DNA from: Strigamia acuminata
Lineage: Eukaryota; Arthropoda; Chilopoda; Geophilomorpha; Linotaeniidae
Direction: 5' to 3'
DNA: 64,000 bases
NCBI GenBank assembly: GCA_949358305.1
Contig: OX442322.1
Span: 4,030,001 to 4,094,000, forward strand
Positions 9,560 to 21,698 of this stretch are shown in pieces. The stretch's first letter is position 1, and every line of letters starts with the position of its first letter. The translations under genes and the position numbers were made by a program. The notes beneath the pieces are model-generated. The model had not been told where the DNA came from, made no database searches, and saw only the letters and a list, made by a program, of their open reading frames with translations.

Positions 9560-10543
9560 TTAAACGTGCGAGACGTGGTCTGTTGCGCCACAATCAACGA
9601 TCCACTCGTGGCATTGGAGGAAATGTACAGTCGGTGCTGTAACAACTGGTGGCACAGACAAGAGGTACGCAGCATCACGTCTCGGGCGGGAAATTTCACG
9701 GCTTTGACCACCAGGTTGCTGAGAATTGGTTCCCTTCCGTCGTCGGTTTTTGCTGCGAGATCGACCTTGTAGTGCAGCTGCCGGTTGCTGTTCCTTCGAT
9801 TGTCGGCGCGGAAGAGGGCATTTGTTCGCGTAGTGGCCCATCTGATCGCAATTGAAACAACGAATTTGCGATAGTGGACGAGGATTGCGAGATTGACTGC
9901 GGTTGCGATTGTCCGCGGCGAATGCCGACGTCTTCTTCGTATTGTGATCGGATTTCGACTTCAAACGAAGGTATTCCGACAAGAGCTGTTCGGAGACTTT
10001 GGCCGGGGTAAAATTCGCCAACGGCCAATGGTAAATGGAGAACGTTGCCTGGTCGTAATCCGCCGGAAGAAAATCGAGGTACTGGTAGGCCTGATGTCGA
10101 GGGAGAATGTCCTCTCCGATGTCCTTCAATTGACGAACCATCAGGTCTACACGCCCCAGGAAATCGGGCATCTCCTCGTTCGGCTCCAGTTTCAATTGCA
10201 AGAACCGTCGGCGCATAGCTGCCTGACGGGCGAGTGAACTGGGGGCGTAGATCTTGGCGAGCATGTCCCATTGTTCCTTCGGTGTCTCGCAGCCATCGAG
10301 TGCCGACTGTTTGGCTTCGGATACCAAACAATAAATGGTTCCTAGGGCTCGTTGCGACGTTGATATTTGCGTTTCTCCTTGTCATCCGCCGTCTTCAGGA
10401 AATCCTCCTCGCCGTCTTCTGTGACGTGATGCCACAGGCCTTCACTTTTGAGCAACATCTTAACTGTTCGTTGCCATTGTTCGTAGTTGCCGGTAGTCAG
10501 GACCGGTACACGTCCCGACGTCGCTTCGGAAGCCTTTTGCATG
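9560..10543 (-). pseudogene. gag: Gag and protease N-terminus of element B
   Basis: The Gag start (minus-strand ATG at 10543) gives MQKASEATSGRVPVL, then the NYEQW motif of copia Gag. A single-base frameshift near 10343 separates it from the rest of the UBN2-type capsid (ETPKEQWDMLAKIYAPSS onward). The zinc knuckle is CFNCDQMGHYANKC and the protease signature WIVDCGATDHVSH, right before the TAA at 9560-9562. With nearly identical LTRs, these two lesions must be recent or introduced during reverse transcription. Confidence 0.85.
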
Positions 10544-11249
10544 ATTGCGGAGGAAAAATCGTCGAAAAATTTCCGAAAATCGAAGCACAATTGACGAAAT
10601 CGAAGCACTTTTCACTCGAAGCACTCGAAGCACTACCGACGCACACACAAACGTTGTTCGAAGCGGAAAGACCTCGACGGGGAGCCAATGCTAAAATTGG
10701 CTTGAAAACCTTAGACAAGTGTCCCCCTAACGTCCTTTATGACCACCTGGGGCCGCGGGAATGTTAGGTGGCGCAGGGCTCAGCCTTGTCTAAGAATACA
10801 GTGACGCTTGCCCAGATTTGGACGAAGGGCGCCAAGGATTCTAATTGACCCACACCAAAAAAACTTAAAACTAACAAATAAATTCGAAATCTGAAATAAA
10901 AAGGAGAAGTTGATGAATCTGTATGCACAGACGTCCCTGTGCACACCGCGCATAAAAAAATGCGGAATTCTTCAAAAGATTGCCGACCGATTTCGAAAAT
11001 CGGGAAAAAAATCGCCGTCCGATTGTGAAAATCGGGAAAAACTTCTGAAAAAAAATTCGCCGTACACCGGGGTACTAAGCGAGATGAAGTTCTATGTGGC
11101 CACACTGTACTCCGGGGTACAAAGTGTGTCGAGACATCGGAAATTCGGCGAAAAACTGGAAATAAACAAAAATTTCCGCACAAATCGCGAAAAAATTGCG
11201 AAATTTACGGAAAATTAGTGAAAAAACGAGGCACTGGTGTCTTTCCAGG
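10544..11249 (-). other. 5' leader of element B
   Basis: About 700 bp of untranslated leader between the primer-binding site and Gag. It holds cgcgaa/ttcgcg-rich modules related to those in the A and G leaders and a splice-acceptor-like tttatttccag near 11160 (minus strand). No gene was seen. Confidence 0.65.
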
Positions 11250-11261
11250 CCTCTGCTACCA
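11250..11261 (-). other. Primer-binding site of element B (tRNA-iMet)
   Basis: On the minus strand, TGGTAGCAGAGG lies two bases inside the 5' LTR. It is complementary to the 3' end of initiator tRNA-Met, the usual copia-type primer. Confidence 0.85.
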
Positions 11262-11263
11262 CT

Positions 11264-11820
11264 TGTGGCTCTGTGGCGCAATAAATGCACGATAAATTGT
11301 GCTGGAAGCGTGAAAATAACGTGCTCACGGCAATGCATGAGCTAGAAAAATTGCCGTGATGCGTAAACGCGAGTTCGGGTCTGTATTGGGCCAGAAAACG
11401 CGTGTACCACACTTATAAAGACGTGTGGCACATAAACTAATACTGATAATTAACAAAATACACTTTAATTCGAGAAAACTTACATAATTGATCCAAAAAC
11501 CATTGGAAAACATAGAGAAACACACTGGCTGTGTGCGCGGCCATTTGCAATGTGCCAGAGACATCTGGTGGCCGATATTATAAACAATAATAATGAAAAA
11601 CATAAGAACAAGATAGAGGATGCATGAAACCTAATGTATTGAGTACATTTAACCCGGTATCATGCATTCTCTTTACAAACAAGCATGAAAACACTAAATA
11701 AACACTGAATAACCCAGGAAAATGGAAACAATTACCGATAAATGATAAAATAAACATTTTAAAGCCATTTCACATCGAAAAACGATTTAATTAGGTGAAA
11801 AGCGGTTCCAAAGTCCAACA
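11264..11820 (-). repeat. 5' LTR of element B (557 bp)
   Basis: This is the promoter-side LTR for minus-strand transcription. A TATA-like tttataag is present on the minus strand at about 11414-11421. It differs from the other LTR at two positions by eye. Confidence 0.95.
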
Positions 11821-14442
11821 AAATGCTGGGTGCATTTCACCGCACCAGGCCGCAAGAAGCTGGATCCGCGGGCCTGGGAGGGGTATTTAGTTGGCTACGC
11901 CACAGGGACCCGTGGATACAGAGTTTGGAACCCGGTCGATAACAAAGTCTATGAATCTATCCATGTCAAGGTCGACGAACGACAGTCGTATCGTAAATCC
12001 ATCAGAACTTCGACCCAACGACCTGAGGAATCATTTACCAGTCCCGGACAACAGTCAGTTTCATTCAGTGATGATGTCAGGTATCACGCTTGGCCGAGGG
12101 GATCTGACTCCGAAGGATCAAATCGTTCGGATAATGATTCCGATGACAGCAACGGCAACCAGACCTCCACATCTGTGACAATGCACACGCCGCCAATTTT
12201 CCCGCATATTTTCTTGCCACCTCCGACGACACCGGAACAATTATTGTTGGATCTATGTGCAACCCAACCACCAGGTTCAGCAACGTTGCGATATTCTCAA
12301 TCATATCCCAAATTATATGAAGAGGAAAGAGGTGACACGGCAGATGATGTTGAGCCCATTGAGAGTGCATCCATGTATCCGGGCACATCCGAATTTACTG
12401 GCACATCACCCGACCAATCACCACGTCAAACACCTCCATCTACGCCTTTTCCGTCTGCGCCACCGTCACCTCGACGCACAACGCTTCATTCTCCTCCACG
12501 TGATCCGCTAAGATTTGTTACGACACGTCGCCAACAACGTGCTGATGACCCTACATCGCACACGTTACAAGTCTTCGATCCGGCTCCCATGTCACCAGCA
12601 CCTGTATTAGGGACTGAAGTTGCTGCAGCAACTGCTCGCCATACAACTCACATGTGGCGATTCGTCGGTGGCGACGGGGAGTGCAGCGAGTGGGTCCGTG
12701 AAGAACATCTTAGGAAAGATCAGAAACCGGGATCCATTTTAATCGATGTTTATTATTTTCCGACTCCAAAGATTCGACTCAGATCTTACAAGGATATTGA
12801 AGATTACTGCATGTTGAATAACATCGATTATGAACCCGAACTTTTCTTCTTCGGTAACCTCGAACATAAATTGCCGACTCTTCCGGGCGTTCGTCATGCT
12901 GCTCATTTATGCCGAACTGAACCAGCTTCATACGCGGAGATTCCGAAATTCAACGACGCTCCGAAATGGCGTGAAGCCATACAAGAGGAATTAGACACGT
13001 TTAAAGAGAGAGAAATTTATGAAGAGGTACCGAAACCACCGAACACAACGATACTCGGCTGTAAGTGGATTTTCAAACTCAAGACCGATGCAGCTGGAAC
13101 CGTCACCCGATATCGAGCACGCTTAGTAGCGCAAGGTTTTCGTCAAACCCTCGGTGTCGACTTCGATGAAGTGTTTAGCCCGGTGGTCAACTTTATTCTC
13201 ATTCGTCTATTCTTCTGTCTTCTGGTCGTGCTACGTGGGTGGAAGGACGCACACCTCGACGTGAAATGTGCGTACCTATACGGGGAATTAAAGCATAAAG
13301 TCTATATGAAGATCCCCGCAGGTGCCACATGTTCCGATCCAAATAATGTGTGGCTACTCATCAAATCACTCTACGGCCTCCACCAGTCCGGAAGACAGTG
13401 GTTCGAAAAACTCGACGAAACACTTCGGGCCCTCGGATTTCGAAAGATGCCGGCATGCAACTGCGTCTACGTATTCGGCAATACAGCTGTCATGCTGGTT
13501 TACGTGGACGATATCGTTCTGTTTTATGCATCCGACAGTGCTTTTAAACAACTGATTCAACTCATCAGCTCGAAATTCGACATCGTAAATCTTGGCCCGA
13601 TCACGAAGCTCCTGGGCGTCGAATTCATCCGCGACGCCGGACGCACGTTCATCACCCAACGTGCCTATATCGCAAAGATTGTTAAGAAGTTCGGGACGAC
13701 GACTAACAACCTCGTTAAAGTGCCAGTGACCCCTGGAACCACACTCGTCAGAGGGTCAACCGAAAATTTGGAGGATTTTCCTTACCGATCTCTAATCGGC
13801 TCATTACTGTTCCTGGCATCGAGAACACGTCCCGACATTCTATATTCCGTTATCGCTCTAGCACAGTTCAACACGTGCTATAATCGAACCCACATTCGCG
13901 CTTTGTTACAGGTTCTGCAGTACGTGGCAAATACTGCAGATCTTTGCATCGAACTATCCGGTTGTGCTTCCAGCCAACTATCAGCTTACACCGATGCATC
14001 GTGGGCAAGCGACCCAGAAACGTCATTGAGCTTCGGAGGATACATTGTATATGTCGGAAACGTGCCCATCGGCTGGTCATGCCGCAAACAATCGACAGTG
14101 GCATGCTCTACTATGGAAGCGGAATTTATCGCCCTAGTAGAGTGTGTGAAAGAACTTTTCTGGCTCGACCACGTCTACACCGATTTTTCGATTCTCAATC
14201 GACTGTCTCGACCCATCGTATATTCCGACGCCCTGGCCTCTATTCAATTTACGTCCAACGACATCGAAAACGCGAAAACGAAACACATTCGCGTGAAATA
14301 TCATTGGCTCAGGGAGTGGTTTACGGCGGGAGTCTTCGATCTTCGAAAAGTGGCCGGCGAGATTAACATCGCGGACATTTTTACAAAATGGCTCGCATCA
14401 GACCGTTTACGATCACTGACTTCGAAGATCTTCCGAGCATAA
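11821..14442 (+). pseudogene. pol: Integrase C-terminus, MBD-like domain, RT and RNase H of copia A
   Basis: This resumes A's frame directly after B's target-site copy. Domains in order: integrase C-terminal segment (WVHFTAPGRKKLDPRAWEG), a Ser/Pro-rich linker, an MBD-like domain (about 12655-12873), RT starting near PKWREAIQEELDTFKE with catalytic YVDD at about 13501-13512, and RNase H with the ADIFTKWL end typical of copia. The stretch is open to its stop at 14442. It would need the upstream half for expression, which is broken, so I call it a pseudogene. Its intact RT may reflect fairly recent decay of the element. Confidence 0.88.
12655..12873 (+). other. MBD-like domain in copia A Pol
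   Basis: Between integrase and RT, the translated segment contains WVREEHLRKDQKPG, then IDVYYFPTPKIRLRS, then LFFFGNL. This follows the methyl-CpG-binding domain pattern: a W-x-R start, an RK pair, DVYY, an RS pair about 10 residues later, and an aromatic F-x-F close. The two Arg positions and the Asp/Tyr positions that contact methyl-CpG in known MBDs are present. The assignment rests on motif reading by eye. No profile search was possible. Confidence 0.7.
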
Positions 14443-14658
14443 ACTTATCGTGACATTCCTAATTTAGTTTTCACCCGATTTCGAGGATCATCGAGTTTCT
14501 GAGGGAATTTTCGGGCTTCCTTAGAGAAGAGTTCTTCAATCATAGTACCCGGCTCGATGATTCGACTTTATTGTTTAGTTCTCTCGTCAATTATATACTG
14601 TAATTCCAGTATCCGATTGCTTTTATCTCCTGTAAATATTTCCATCGACGAGGGTATT
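14443..14658 (+). other. 3' untranslated segment and PPT of copia A
   Basis: This is non-coding sequence between the Pol stop and the 3' LTR, similar to element G (23978-24192, other strand). It ends in a purine-rich tract, gacgagggtatt (14647-14658), directly before the LTR TG. This fits a plus-strand primer. Confidence 0.7.
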
Positions 14659-15196
14659 TGTTGGTCTAAAGACCACATATTATCGATGAATATATTTATT
14701 TCGTTTATCTTTCACATTGTATTTAGATATTCAGCGTATATTAATTATTATTTGATTGTTTTCAATATTCATGTTTATTTAGCGCTGTCACATATGTAAT
14801 TCCATATAGTGTTTATATTCTCATATGATTTGTTCTTACATTCAATGATTTATCCTATGATAATGTTAATTCCCGGCACTAGGTGCCACTTGATATTGCC
14901 TTTTTCAATCCAAGATGGCAGCCTACATGAAGGTTGGCCACTCATTCCTTTTCCAATGTGTATTTTGCAGTTATGTAAGTTATTATGTTTATAAAAGAGT
15001 TTAATATAGTTTACATATCGTTTGTTTTGTGTATGGCACGGGATATAAGTGCCAAACAAGGCCACACACACGGAGCTGTGCGGAGAAGCACGCCCGTCAA
15101 TATCCGTTATCGGAATTAACCATCGCACATTTGCGACGCCTTGTGCACGCTTCCCATTCGGTATTTCCACCGAATATTGCGCACTCCTCTGCTACA
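14659..15196 (+). repeat. 3' LTR of copia A (538 bp)
   Basis: It starts TGTTGGTCTAAAGACC and ends CTCCTCTGCTACA, matching the reverse complement of the 528-bp LTRs of element G with clear divergence. It includes TATA-like sequence (tttataaaag about 14990, gatataag about 15043). Gypsy E leader sequence follows from 15197. Confidence 0.88.
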
Positions 15197-15263
15197 TCCT
15201 GAACGTTTGCAACTTCATCGTTATCTCTCAGACTTAGGAAATTTTCTTAGTTTAAGTTTAGTT

Positions 15264-17501
15264 ATGACTAGTAACCAGCATCACATGAACACCTGCGGTA
15301 AGGAAAGAACTTGTTTGACCGGTGGAATGAATCTATCCGGGTTTGTACCTGTTCCTAATGGAATGGAAGAAGTGGGAGACCACACGGTCCACAATGGCGT
15401 TTCAAATGAAACAGCCGGACCATCTGGTGAAAATAGGATTCCACGTGAACCTACTCCGCCTGGAGAAGAGGAATGTATTCCTGAAGGTTCTCATTTAGGC
15501 GGAGGCGGTCTACTATTTTGTCAGGATCATGGTTTGAACCCAAACCAATTTAGATCTTTGACCGAAGTATTAGATTTTGTGCACGCGCGTCGTGCTACGT
15601 CGGAGCAACCTAATTCCCCAGCCAGCCAAAGATTAAATAATTTTAGTCCCACTCCTTCGACGCCTATTTCTAGATATAGAAATAAAACTGCACAACCTAC
15701 ACGTAAAAATCAATCGAATTTGACACCAGGAGATTTTAATCGTGCTTTCCAACAACGATTACGAGCGAATAACTTCGCTCGCAACCAACAAAGGGGATTT
15801 ACTAATCCCGGAAACTTTGAGAATACGTTCAACAGAGCGAATATGGGTCCACCTAATATGGCCAACCCCACTCCAAGCTTCCCCAATGGATCAACTAGCT
15901 GTCCGAATCTCGCTGGAAATTTGAATTCAAATTTAAATGCGACAAGAGGTCCAAACAATCGTTTCGACCCGAACTTTAGATTTGCAAACAATTCTAATCC
16001 AGCACATAACATGCAAAAGGGTCACTTAGTTCCTCCGAACTCAAATAACCCGATTGATACGAATGATTTAAATAATCCTTCTAATCCTGAAACGCAAGGA
16101 GATTCCAATAATTATTTGAATCAAGGGACACCAGGTAATTCGAACTACCGTCCGAATTTTGGTGGTCCAGGAAATTCGAACAACCGTCCGAATTTTAACA
16201 ATCGGGGTAATTCTAATAATCACTCGAATTATGGGAACCAAGGTAATTCGAACTTTGGTAACCACAGTAGACAAAATCAGGGAGGGTCGAATAATTTCAA
16301 CCCTAATAATGGTGGCTCAAGTCAAAATAACTCGAGCCAATCAAACACTGGTGGATCGTCGAATGATCATTCGCGTCCTCCAAGTAGCTTTGGAATGACG
16401 GCTGATGACCTCGCGTCAATTGCCACGACCATGCACACTTTGATGCAGGCAGGAAAAAGTTCCGCCATTGTCCCTCAAACTAACTGTTTGAAGCCCCCAG
16501 ATATTCCTGTATTCTCCGGAAAGGCAGATGAAAGCAAACGCTTTCTCACAATTGTAAAAAATGTCGCTTTCCTGCGAAACATGTCACTCGATGACATGCT
16601 TATTAAAGGCGTTGCTGGTTATCTAACCAAGCAAGCGCATGGTTGGTTCCATGAAAGGAGAGGAGATTTCACATCTTGGGATATATTTGAACAAGCGTTC
16701 AAAGAGAGGTTCGTGGCCACTCGACAAGAGCGGACGAACCAACTGACCAAGTTGAGACAACTTGAAACAGAAAGTCTTTACGACTTTATGCACAAATATT
16801 ACCAGTTATGGATATTACAAGACAACCTCGACGCGAAAGGGGCTGGAAGTCTTTTTATCGGGAGTGTAACTCCTGCTAACGATTTGCTTTTGCATATGCA
16901 AGGCCTAGCGGACTTACCTCTAACAGAGATTTATAACGCTGTAACAAAAAGCAAAAGCTTGTACAGTCGTACAGCTAATGGAGTAAAGGAAAATAATTCC
17001 AATCCAATTGTTTTCCCACCTCGGAAAACTGATAATCGTCCTCAACCGAAGACGAATGCTAAATCACTAACTTTGGATTCACAAGAACAACTTAATTTTT
17101 GTGATGAAGAGTTACCCGAGGAATGTGAAGCCGTTTATCTAATAAATGGGGTAGTAGATCAGACCAGACGTGGTCAATTAGTCTGCTATAACTGTAAACA
17201 GCCCGGACATATGCGTCGGGAATGTACAAATCCAAAACCACGTACAAATTTTAACTCTGAAGAGTTACAAAAACGTGGTACTCCGGATTCCCCGACTGTG
17301 GATCCAACTTCTAAACGGCCTAATAATAGGTGGATAACTCAAGAAGTGTTGGATGCAACACTAGATGCTAAACTTGATGCGAAATTAAATACTTTTGAAA
17401 ATAAGTTACAAACTTCGCTGACCAACTCGTTGGCAGAAATGGTCAAAACTTTGATCAAGCCCGAATCAACAGATTCAAGTGCTACTAGTTCAAAAAACTA
17501 G
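15264..17501 (+). CDS. gag: Gag of gypsy E
   Basis: The start is the ATG at 15264; upstream sequence is copia A LTR and a short E leader. The N-terminal 400 residues are low-complexity, rich in Asn, Gly, Pro and Ser (many NSNN and GNSN runs). The retrotransposon Gag domain follows (PDIPVFSGKADESKRFL, GWFHERRGDFTSWDIFEQAFKERF is split here as a landmark only at 16500-16800). A CCHC zinc knuckle CYNCKQPGHMRREC lies at about 17181-17222 for RNA binding. A C-terminal helical segment precedes the stop. The frame is intact for about 745 codons. The last codons form the slippery site for frameshifting into pol. Confidence 0.9.
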   Translation: MTSNQHHMNTCGKERTCLTGGMNLSGFVPVPNGMEEVGDHTVHNGVSNETAGPSGENRIPREPTPPGEEECIPEGSHLGGGGLLFCQDHGLNPNQFRSLTEVLDFVHARRATSEQPNSPASQRLNNFSPTPSTPISRYRNKTAQPTRKNQSNLTPGDFNRAFQQRLRANNFARNQQRGFTNPGNFENTFNRANMGPPNMANPTPSFPNGSTSCPNLAGNLNSNLNATRGPNNRFDPNFRFANNSNPAHNMQKGHLVPPNSNNPIDTNDLNNPSNPETQGDSNNYLNQGTPGNSNYRPNFGGPGNSNNRPNFNNRGNSNNHSNYGNQGNSNFGNHSRQNQGGSNNFNPNNGGSSQNNSSQSNTGGSSNDHSRPPSSFGMTADDLASIATTMHTLMQAGKSSAIVPQTNCLKPPDIPVFSGKADESKRFLTIVKNVAFLRNMSLDDMLIKGVAGYLTKQAHGWFHERRGDFTSWDIFEQAFKERFVATRQERTNQLTKLRQLETESLYDFMHKYYQLWILQDNLDAKGAGSLFIGSVTPANDLLLHMQGLADLPLTEIYNAVTKSKSLYSRTANGVKENNSNPIVFPPRKTDNRPQPKTNAKSLTLDSQEQLNFCDEELPEECEAVYLINGVVDQTRRGQLVCYNCKQPGHMRRECTNPKPRTNFNSEELQKRGTPDSPTVDPTSKRPNNRWITQEVLDATLDAKLDAKLNTFENKLQTSLTNSLAEMVKTLIKPESTDSSATSSKN

Positions 17502-17532
17502 ATCCGGGGGACGAAGGTTTATTCCATCCCCC
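17492..17532 (+). promoter_or_regulatory. -1 ribosomal frameshift signal, gag-pol of E
   Basis: The heptamer A AAA AAC (17492-17498) is in the correct gag phase and is followed at once by the gag TAG. After a 7-nt spacer a hairpin can form between GGGGGA (17506-17511) and TCCCCC (17527-17532). Slipping back one base enters the pol frame, which is open. The same layout occurs in F and, with a different but complementary stem, in D. Confidence 0.88.
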
Positions 17533-20500
17533 AGAAGTGGCTAATGCTACGTCGGAATCTTTATTTATGGATGTAGACACAACTTGTCTTGAAATAGCCA
17601 CTAGTCATAGTGGCGGAGTAGATGAGAACTTGCAAGAAATGACAGAACAATTAAAAAATCTGACATTGTTTCCTCACAAGTGCTACACAAAGAAATTCTG
17701 TAGACTTCGCCGACTCAACAGAGTCATAGGTGGTAATAATTTGCACAATATTACTTTGGGTAATAATAAAGATGATCCTCGAATGAAGATCACAATTGGT
17801 GGGCTCACCTACAACGCGCTCATGGATACAGGAGCATCTCAATGTTACATTGGAGAACAACTTTTGTCTGAAACTCAGGCTCTGCCAGAATTCTTACAAG
17901 AAGCTCCCAGAAACATGCTAGTCAACGCCGTAGGCGTGGCACACAAACCTGTCGGACAAATAACTTTGTGCGTACAGTGGGCCGATGAATTTACGCCGAT
18001 GAATTTCATTGTTTTAGCAAAACGAGTTTGTGGCTTGATATTGGGTCACAATTTCATGCGTAGGCAGAAGATCAGCCCACACCCCCACCTCCAAGAGTTC
18101 TCTTGTGCAGATAAACCTAATTGGTCCGCCCCTTATGAGTCGGAAGAAGCCAATTTGGCCCTTGCCCCGTTGAATCGAATTACTTTCGAGTATTTAGAAA
18201 GTCTAACGACTGCAGTTGACTCAATCGAGCTAACAGACACTCCCGTGTTACCATGGGATGAGAAATTAGTTGAGGAGAGCGACTGCACTCCAGAACAACG
18301 ATTAGCACTTCGCGAAGTGATCAACGCGATACCAAATGTATTTCGTGATCAAGTTGGGTGCACTAACGTGACTCAGCATCGAATCAAGTTCAAAGAAGGG
18401 CATTCATTGCCCAAAATGCAGTATAGAATGTATAACCCGGCCAAAAGAGCCATTATGACCAAACTTGCTGCAGAACTTGAACAGGATGGACTTATTGAAA
18501 AGGCCAAAGGGCCATTTATAAGTCATCCAGTCATTGTTGCGAAGCCTGACGGCTCATATAGGATGTGTATCGACTACCGGTGGCTGAATGCCATCACCGA
18601 AGTCGAAGTAATACAAATGCCAAGCATTGACCTTTTATTGCATAATACTGGTCCTGCTAGGTATTTTACGTCAATTGACCTTGTCAAAGGTTACTACCAA
18701 GTCGAGATGTGTAAAGAAGACCGTCCAAAGACGGCATTTTACACGCCAAATGGTCCATATCAGTTTGTGCGAATGCCGTTTGGCCTTTGCAATGCGCCTT
18801 GTACTTTCCGCCGTCTGATGGAAGGTATTTTAGGCTCAGCTTTGCAAGACTACGCGTTAGTTTATTTGGATGACGTAATTGTGTATTCAGATAATTGGGA
18901 TGATCATCTCAAACACGTTCGAGATGTTCTAGAAAGGCTTAACCAAGCCAACATGACAATAAATAAAGCGAAATCTCGTTTTGGGCGTACAGAATTAAAA
19001 TTCTTGGGCCACTGGATTAAACCCGAAGGTCTCTTTGGTGATCCCGATAAAATATCGGCGATTATGAAATTTCCCACCCCCACGTGTGCTAAAGACATTC
19101 AGCGCTTTCACGGCATGACTAACTTCTTCAGGAAGTTTGTTCCAAATCACGGAACTATTGCCGCACCATACACACGTATGATGAATGAGAAAACTCCATT
19201 TGAATGGGGAGATGAGCAGACAGAAGCGTTTAATAAAATTAAAGAGCTACTTTGTGGCGACAATTGTCTACACAAACCGGACATGACTGCCATTTGTCGT
19301 CATGACTGACGCCTCTCATGAAGGCTTAGGAGCTGTCCTTTGCCAAGACGTCGATATATTCGACGAAAAGAAGCAGAAAAACATTTCTGTACCCAGACCT
19401 GTAGCTTATGCAAGCAGAGTTTTACGTGGAGCGGAGAAGCGTTATACAACGCCGGAACTCGAATGTCTCGCAGTCGTGTGGGCTATCGATCGATTTAAAC
19501 CATATCTCGAATATGGTACGTTCACTTTAGAATCAGATGCTGAAGCACTGAAATGGTTGATGCGAACGCCTGAACCATCTGGGAAATTTGGCCGATGGGC
19601 CTTAAGAATCCAATGTGGAAATTTTAAAATTGTTTTTCGAAAAGGTGCTGCTAATCAAGTTGCAGATGCACTTTCTAGAGCCCCACTAACAGAGGAAGAC
19701 ATTCCTCTTCGTGATCATGTGGAACCTGTTGAAATTAAACAATACTGGCCTGAATGGGACGGAAATCCTTCTGTTTCATTAAATCGTGCCCCAGAAAAAC
19801 GAGAATTTTTGGCTAGTATGCGTTCCTATTTTTCAGAAAATTCTAAAGAATGTTCTGAAGAAAGGGAGGGGGAGGAAGTACAAGAAACCTTGTACAGTGC
19901 GTTGACAGAAGTACTTAAGGAAGTCCCTCCTACAAGGAGAGAAATAATAGATGCTCAGTTGCTAGATACTGAATGCAAACGCATTGGGGAATATTTATTA
20001 AATGACAAGGTTGTTGGGATACCACAATCCAAAATAAAAGAGTGGAAAAACAAAGTCAAAAATTATTGTTTGGACAGAAAAGAAAAAGATGGTGATCAAA
20101 TGATCATCTATTTTAACCCTTCGTTCGAAGAGGAATTAAACGATTCGGGAAATGGCTTTAAAGCCGTTGTACCCAGTGCACTCGTAAAACGAGTACTCTT
20201 CGCTTGTCATGGCCACCCCCTAAGCGGTCACGCTGGGATGAGTAAGACGCTTGAGAAAACTTGTTTAATATATTTCTGGCCTGATATGAGTAGAAGTGTC
20301 AGGAACTACGTTAAAAGCTGCACGCACTGTGCCCAGTACAAGCCTATTCAACAGAAAAGGCACGCAGCTCCTTACACACCCCACAACATGACCAATCCTT
20401 GGGAATGTATTAACATGGACTTGATGGGCCCAAAACCTGCGGGAAGGTCCCAAAACCAGTATATCTTTGTCATTATTGACAATTGTACCAAGTTCGTTGA

Positions 20501-21698
20501 AATTAAGGCTTTGACTAAAGCCACGAGCGCTAATTGCGTTCAGGAATTAAGATCTGTTACAAACAGATGGGGACACCCAAAAAAGATTGTGAGCGATAAC
20601 GGGAAACAATTTGTTTCCGATATTTACAATCAGTATTGCGAAATGTACAACATTCGCCCGGCTCATACGAGCACGTACCATGCCCAGGCGAACCCGACAG
20701 AGCGAGCCAATAGGGACATCAAAACCATGAAGGCTTTGTACACAGATGTGCACACGCAATGGCCACGTTATTTAGACGAATTCGCGTTTGCGATGCGAAA
20801 TAATGTCTCGGCCGCAACGGGCTCAAGCCCGATGTTACTTAACACGGGGAGAATCGTAACATTACTCTTCGACCCAAGGATTATCAAACATGCTAATCCA
20901 TTTGACAAGAACAATCCAGAGAAATATGTCAGAGTACTATTGGATGTATTGCGCAGATCGCATCAAGAGATGCATCGCAGAATTCAATTGAATTTTGAGC
21001 GGCATAGAAAAATACACGAACAAAAATTCGTAATTACGGAGTTTGAAGTTGGAGATTTAGTTTAGAAACAAACTCACATTCTCTCGTGCGCAGATAAAAA
21101 TATTTCTGCTGGTTTCGCAGAGAAGAGAGATGGTCCGTGGGAGATTACTAAAGTACTTCCAGGCGGAGCGTATAAATTACGCAAATTAGCTGATGGTTCG
21201 ATTGAAAAATCAGTGAATATTAAAGCGTTGTATCCCTATACGCCTTCGTACCCGATTGAGACTTGGAAAGTAGGACAAAAGTCCGCCTCTTACTCGCCTC
21301 AAGAAAATCCTAAATGGATGGACGAAAGTAATCAACTTTCGGATGCTGAAGAAATGGAATTAATTCCAGAAACTTCCTCAGAAATTCCAATGGAATTATC
21401 CGACTCAACTTCAGTGCAGATTGACAAATCTGCGCCCATTAAGTCTAAACATAGACATAGACAACGCTTAACAGCTATAGAAAAGAAAGCGGCGTTCAAA
21501 AGAGGAGAAGTTTCAAAGAAACCACCTCGAAAACCCCGCAAACCCCAACCGGTAGTTCCTCGAACTAGCCTTCGTCCTCGACGAGAGCGAAGGCCGAATC
21601 CTAAATATTCGGATGAAAATTTCGTGCGAAATATTTCCGCAGTATTTAAGAAACCGTACCAACAACACGGCAAAGCCGCAAAGTTTTGTTGGAACTGA
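17499..21698 (+). pseudogene. pol: Pol of gypsy E
   Basis: Order is protease (MDTGASQCYIG, about 17823-17855), RT with VYLDDVIVYS (about 18860), RNase H (TDASHEG, about 19305), integrase zinc finger (CHGHPLSGHAG to SCTHCAQYK), integrase core (NMDLMG, VSDNGKQF, ANPTERANR) and a GPF/Y-like module (KRDGPWEI). A 2-bp deletion near 19288, seen against intact F, shifts the frame just before RNase H. A TGG-to-TAG change at about 21063-21065 stops the integrase C-terminus. All else aligns closely with F's Pol, so E and F are sister copies of one family. Confidence 0.92.

Larger units (their letters stand above)
5036..11820 (-). mobile_element. Ty1/copia element B, complete with both LTRs
   Basis: The 6.8-kb element lies on the minus strand with two 557-bp LTRs. 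It is flanked by AAATG at 5031-5035 and 11821-11825. Removing it and one AAATG rejoins element A's integrase frame, which proves the insertion. I find only two differences between the LTRs (near 5073/11301 and 5115/11343), so insertion was recent. Gag has a frameshift and protease a stop, yet the rest of Pol is open. Confidence 0.95.
2150..15196 (+). mobile_element. Ty1/copia element A (interrupted by X and B)
   Basis: Element A belongs to the same family as element G. Both share leader sequence, Gag-Pol sequence and LTRs that begin TGTTGGTCTAAAGACC and end CTCTGCTACA. A's 5' LTR and first leader part are outside the window, displaced by X. Its integrase is split by element B at 5036-11820. 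A itself lies in the leader of gypsy element E, whose sequence resumes at 15197. A is defective several times over: an in-frame gag deletion, a stop in integrase, a mutated integrase catalytic residue and the B insertion. The RT/RNase H half is still open. Confidence 0.85.
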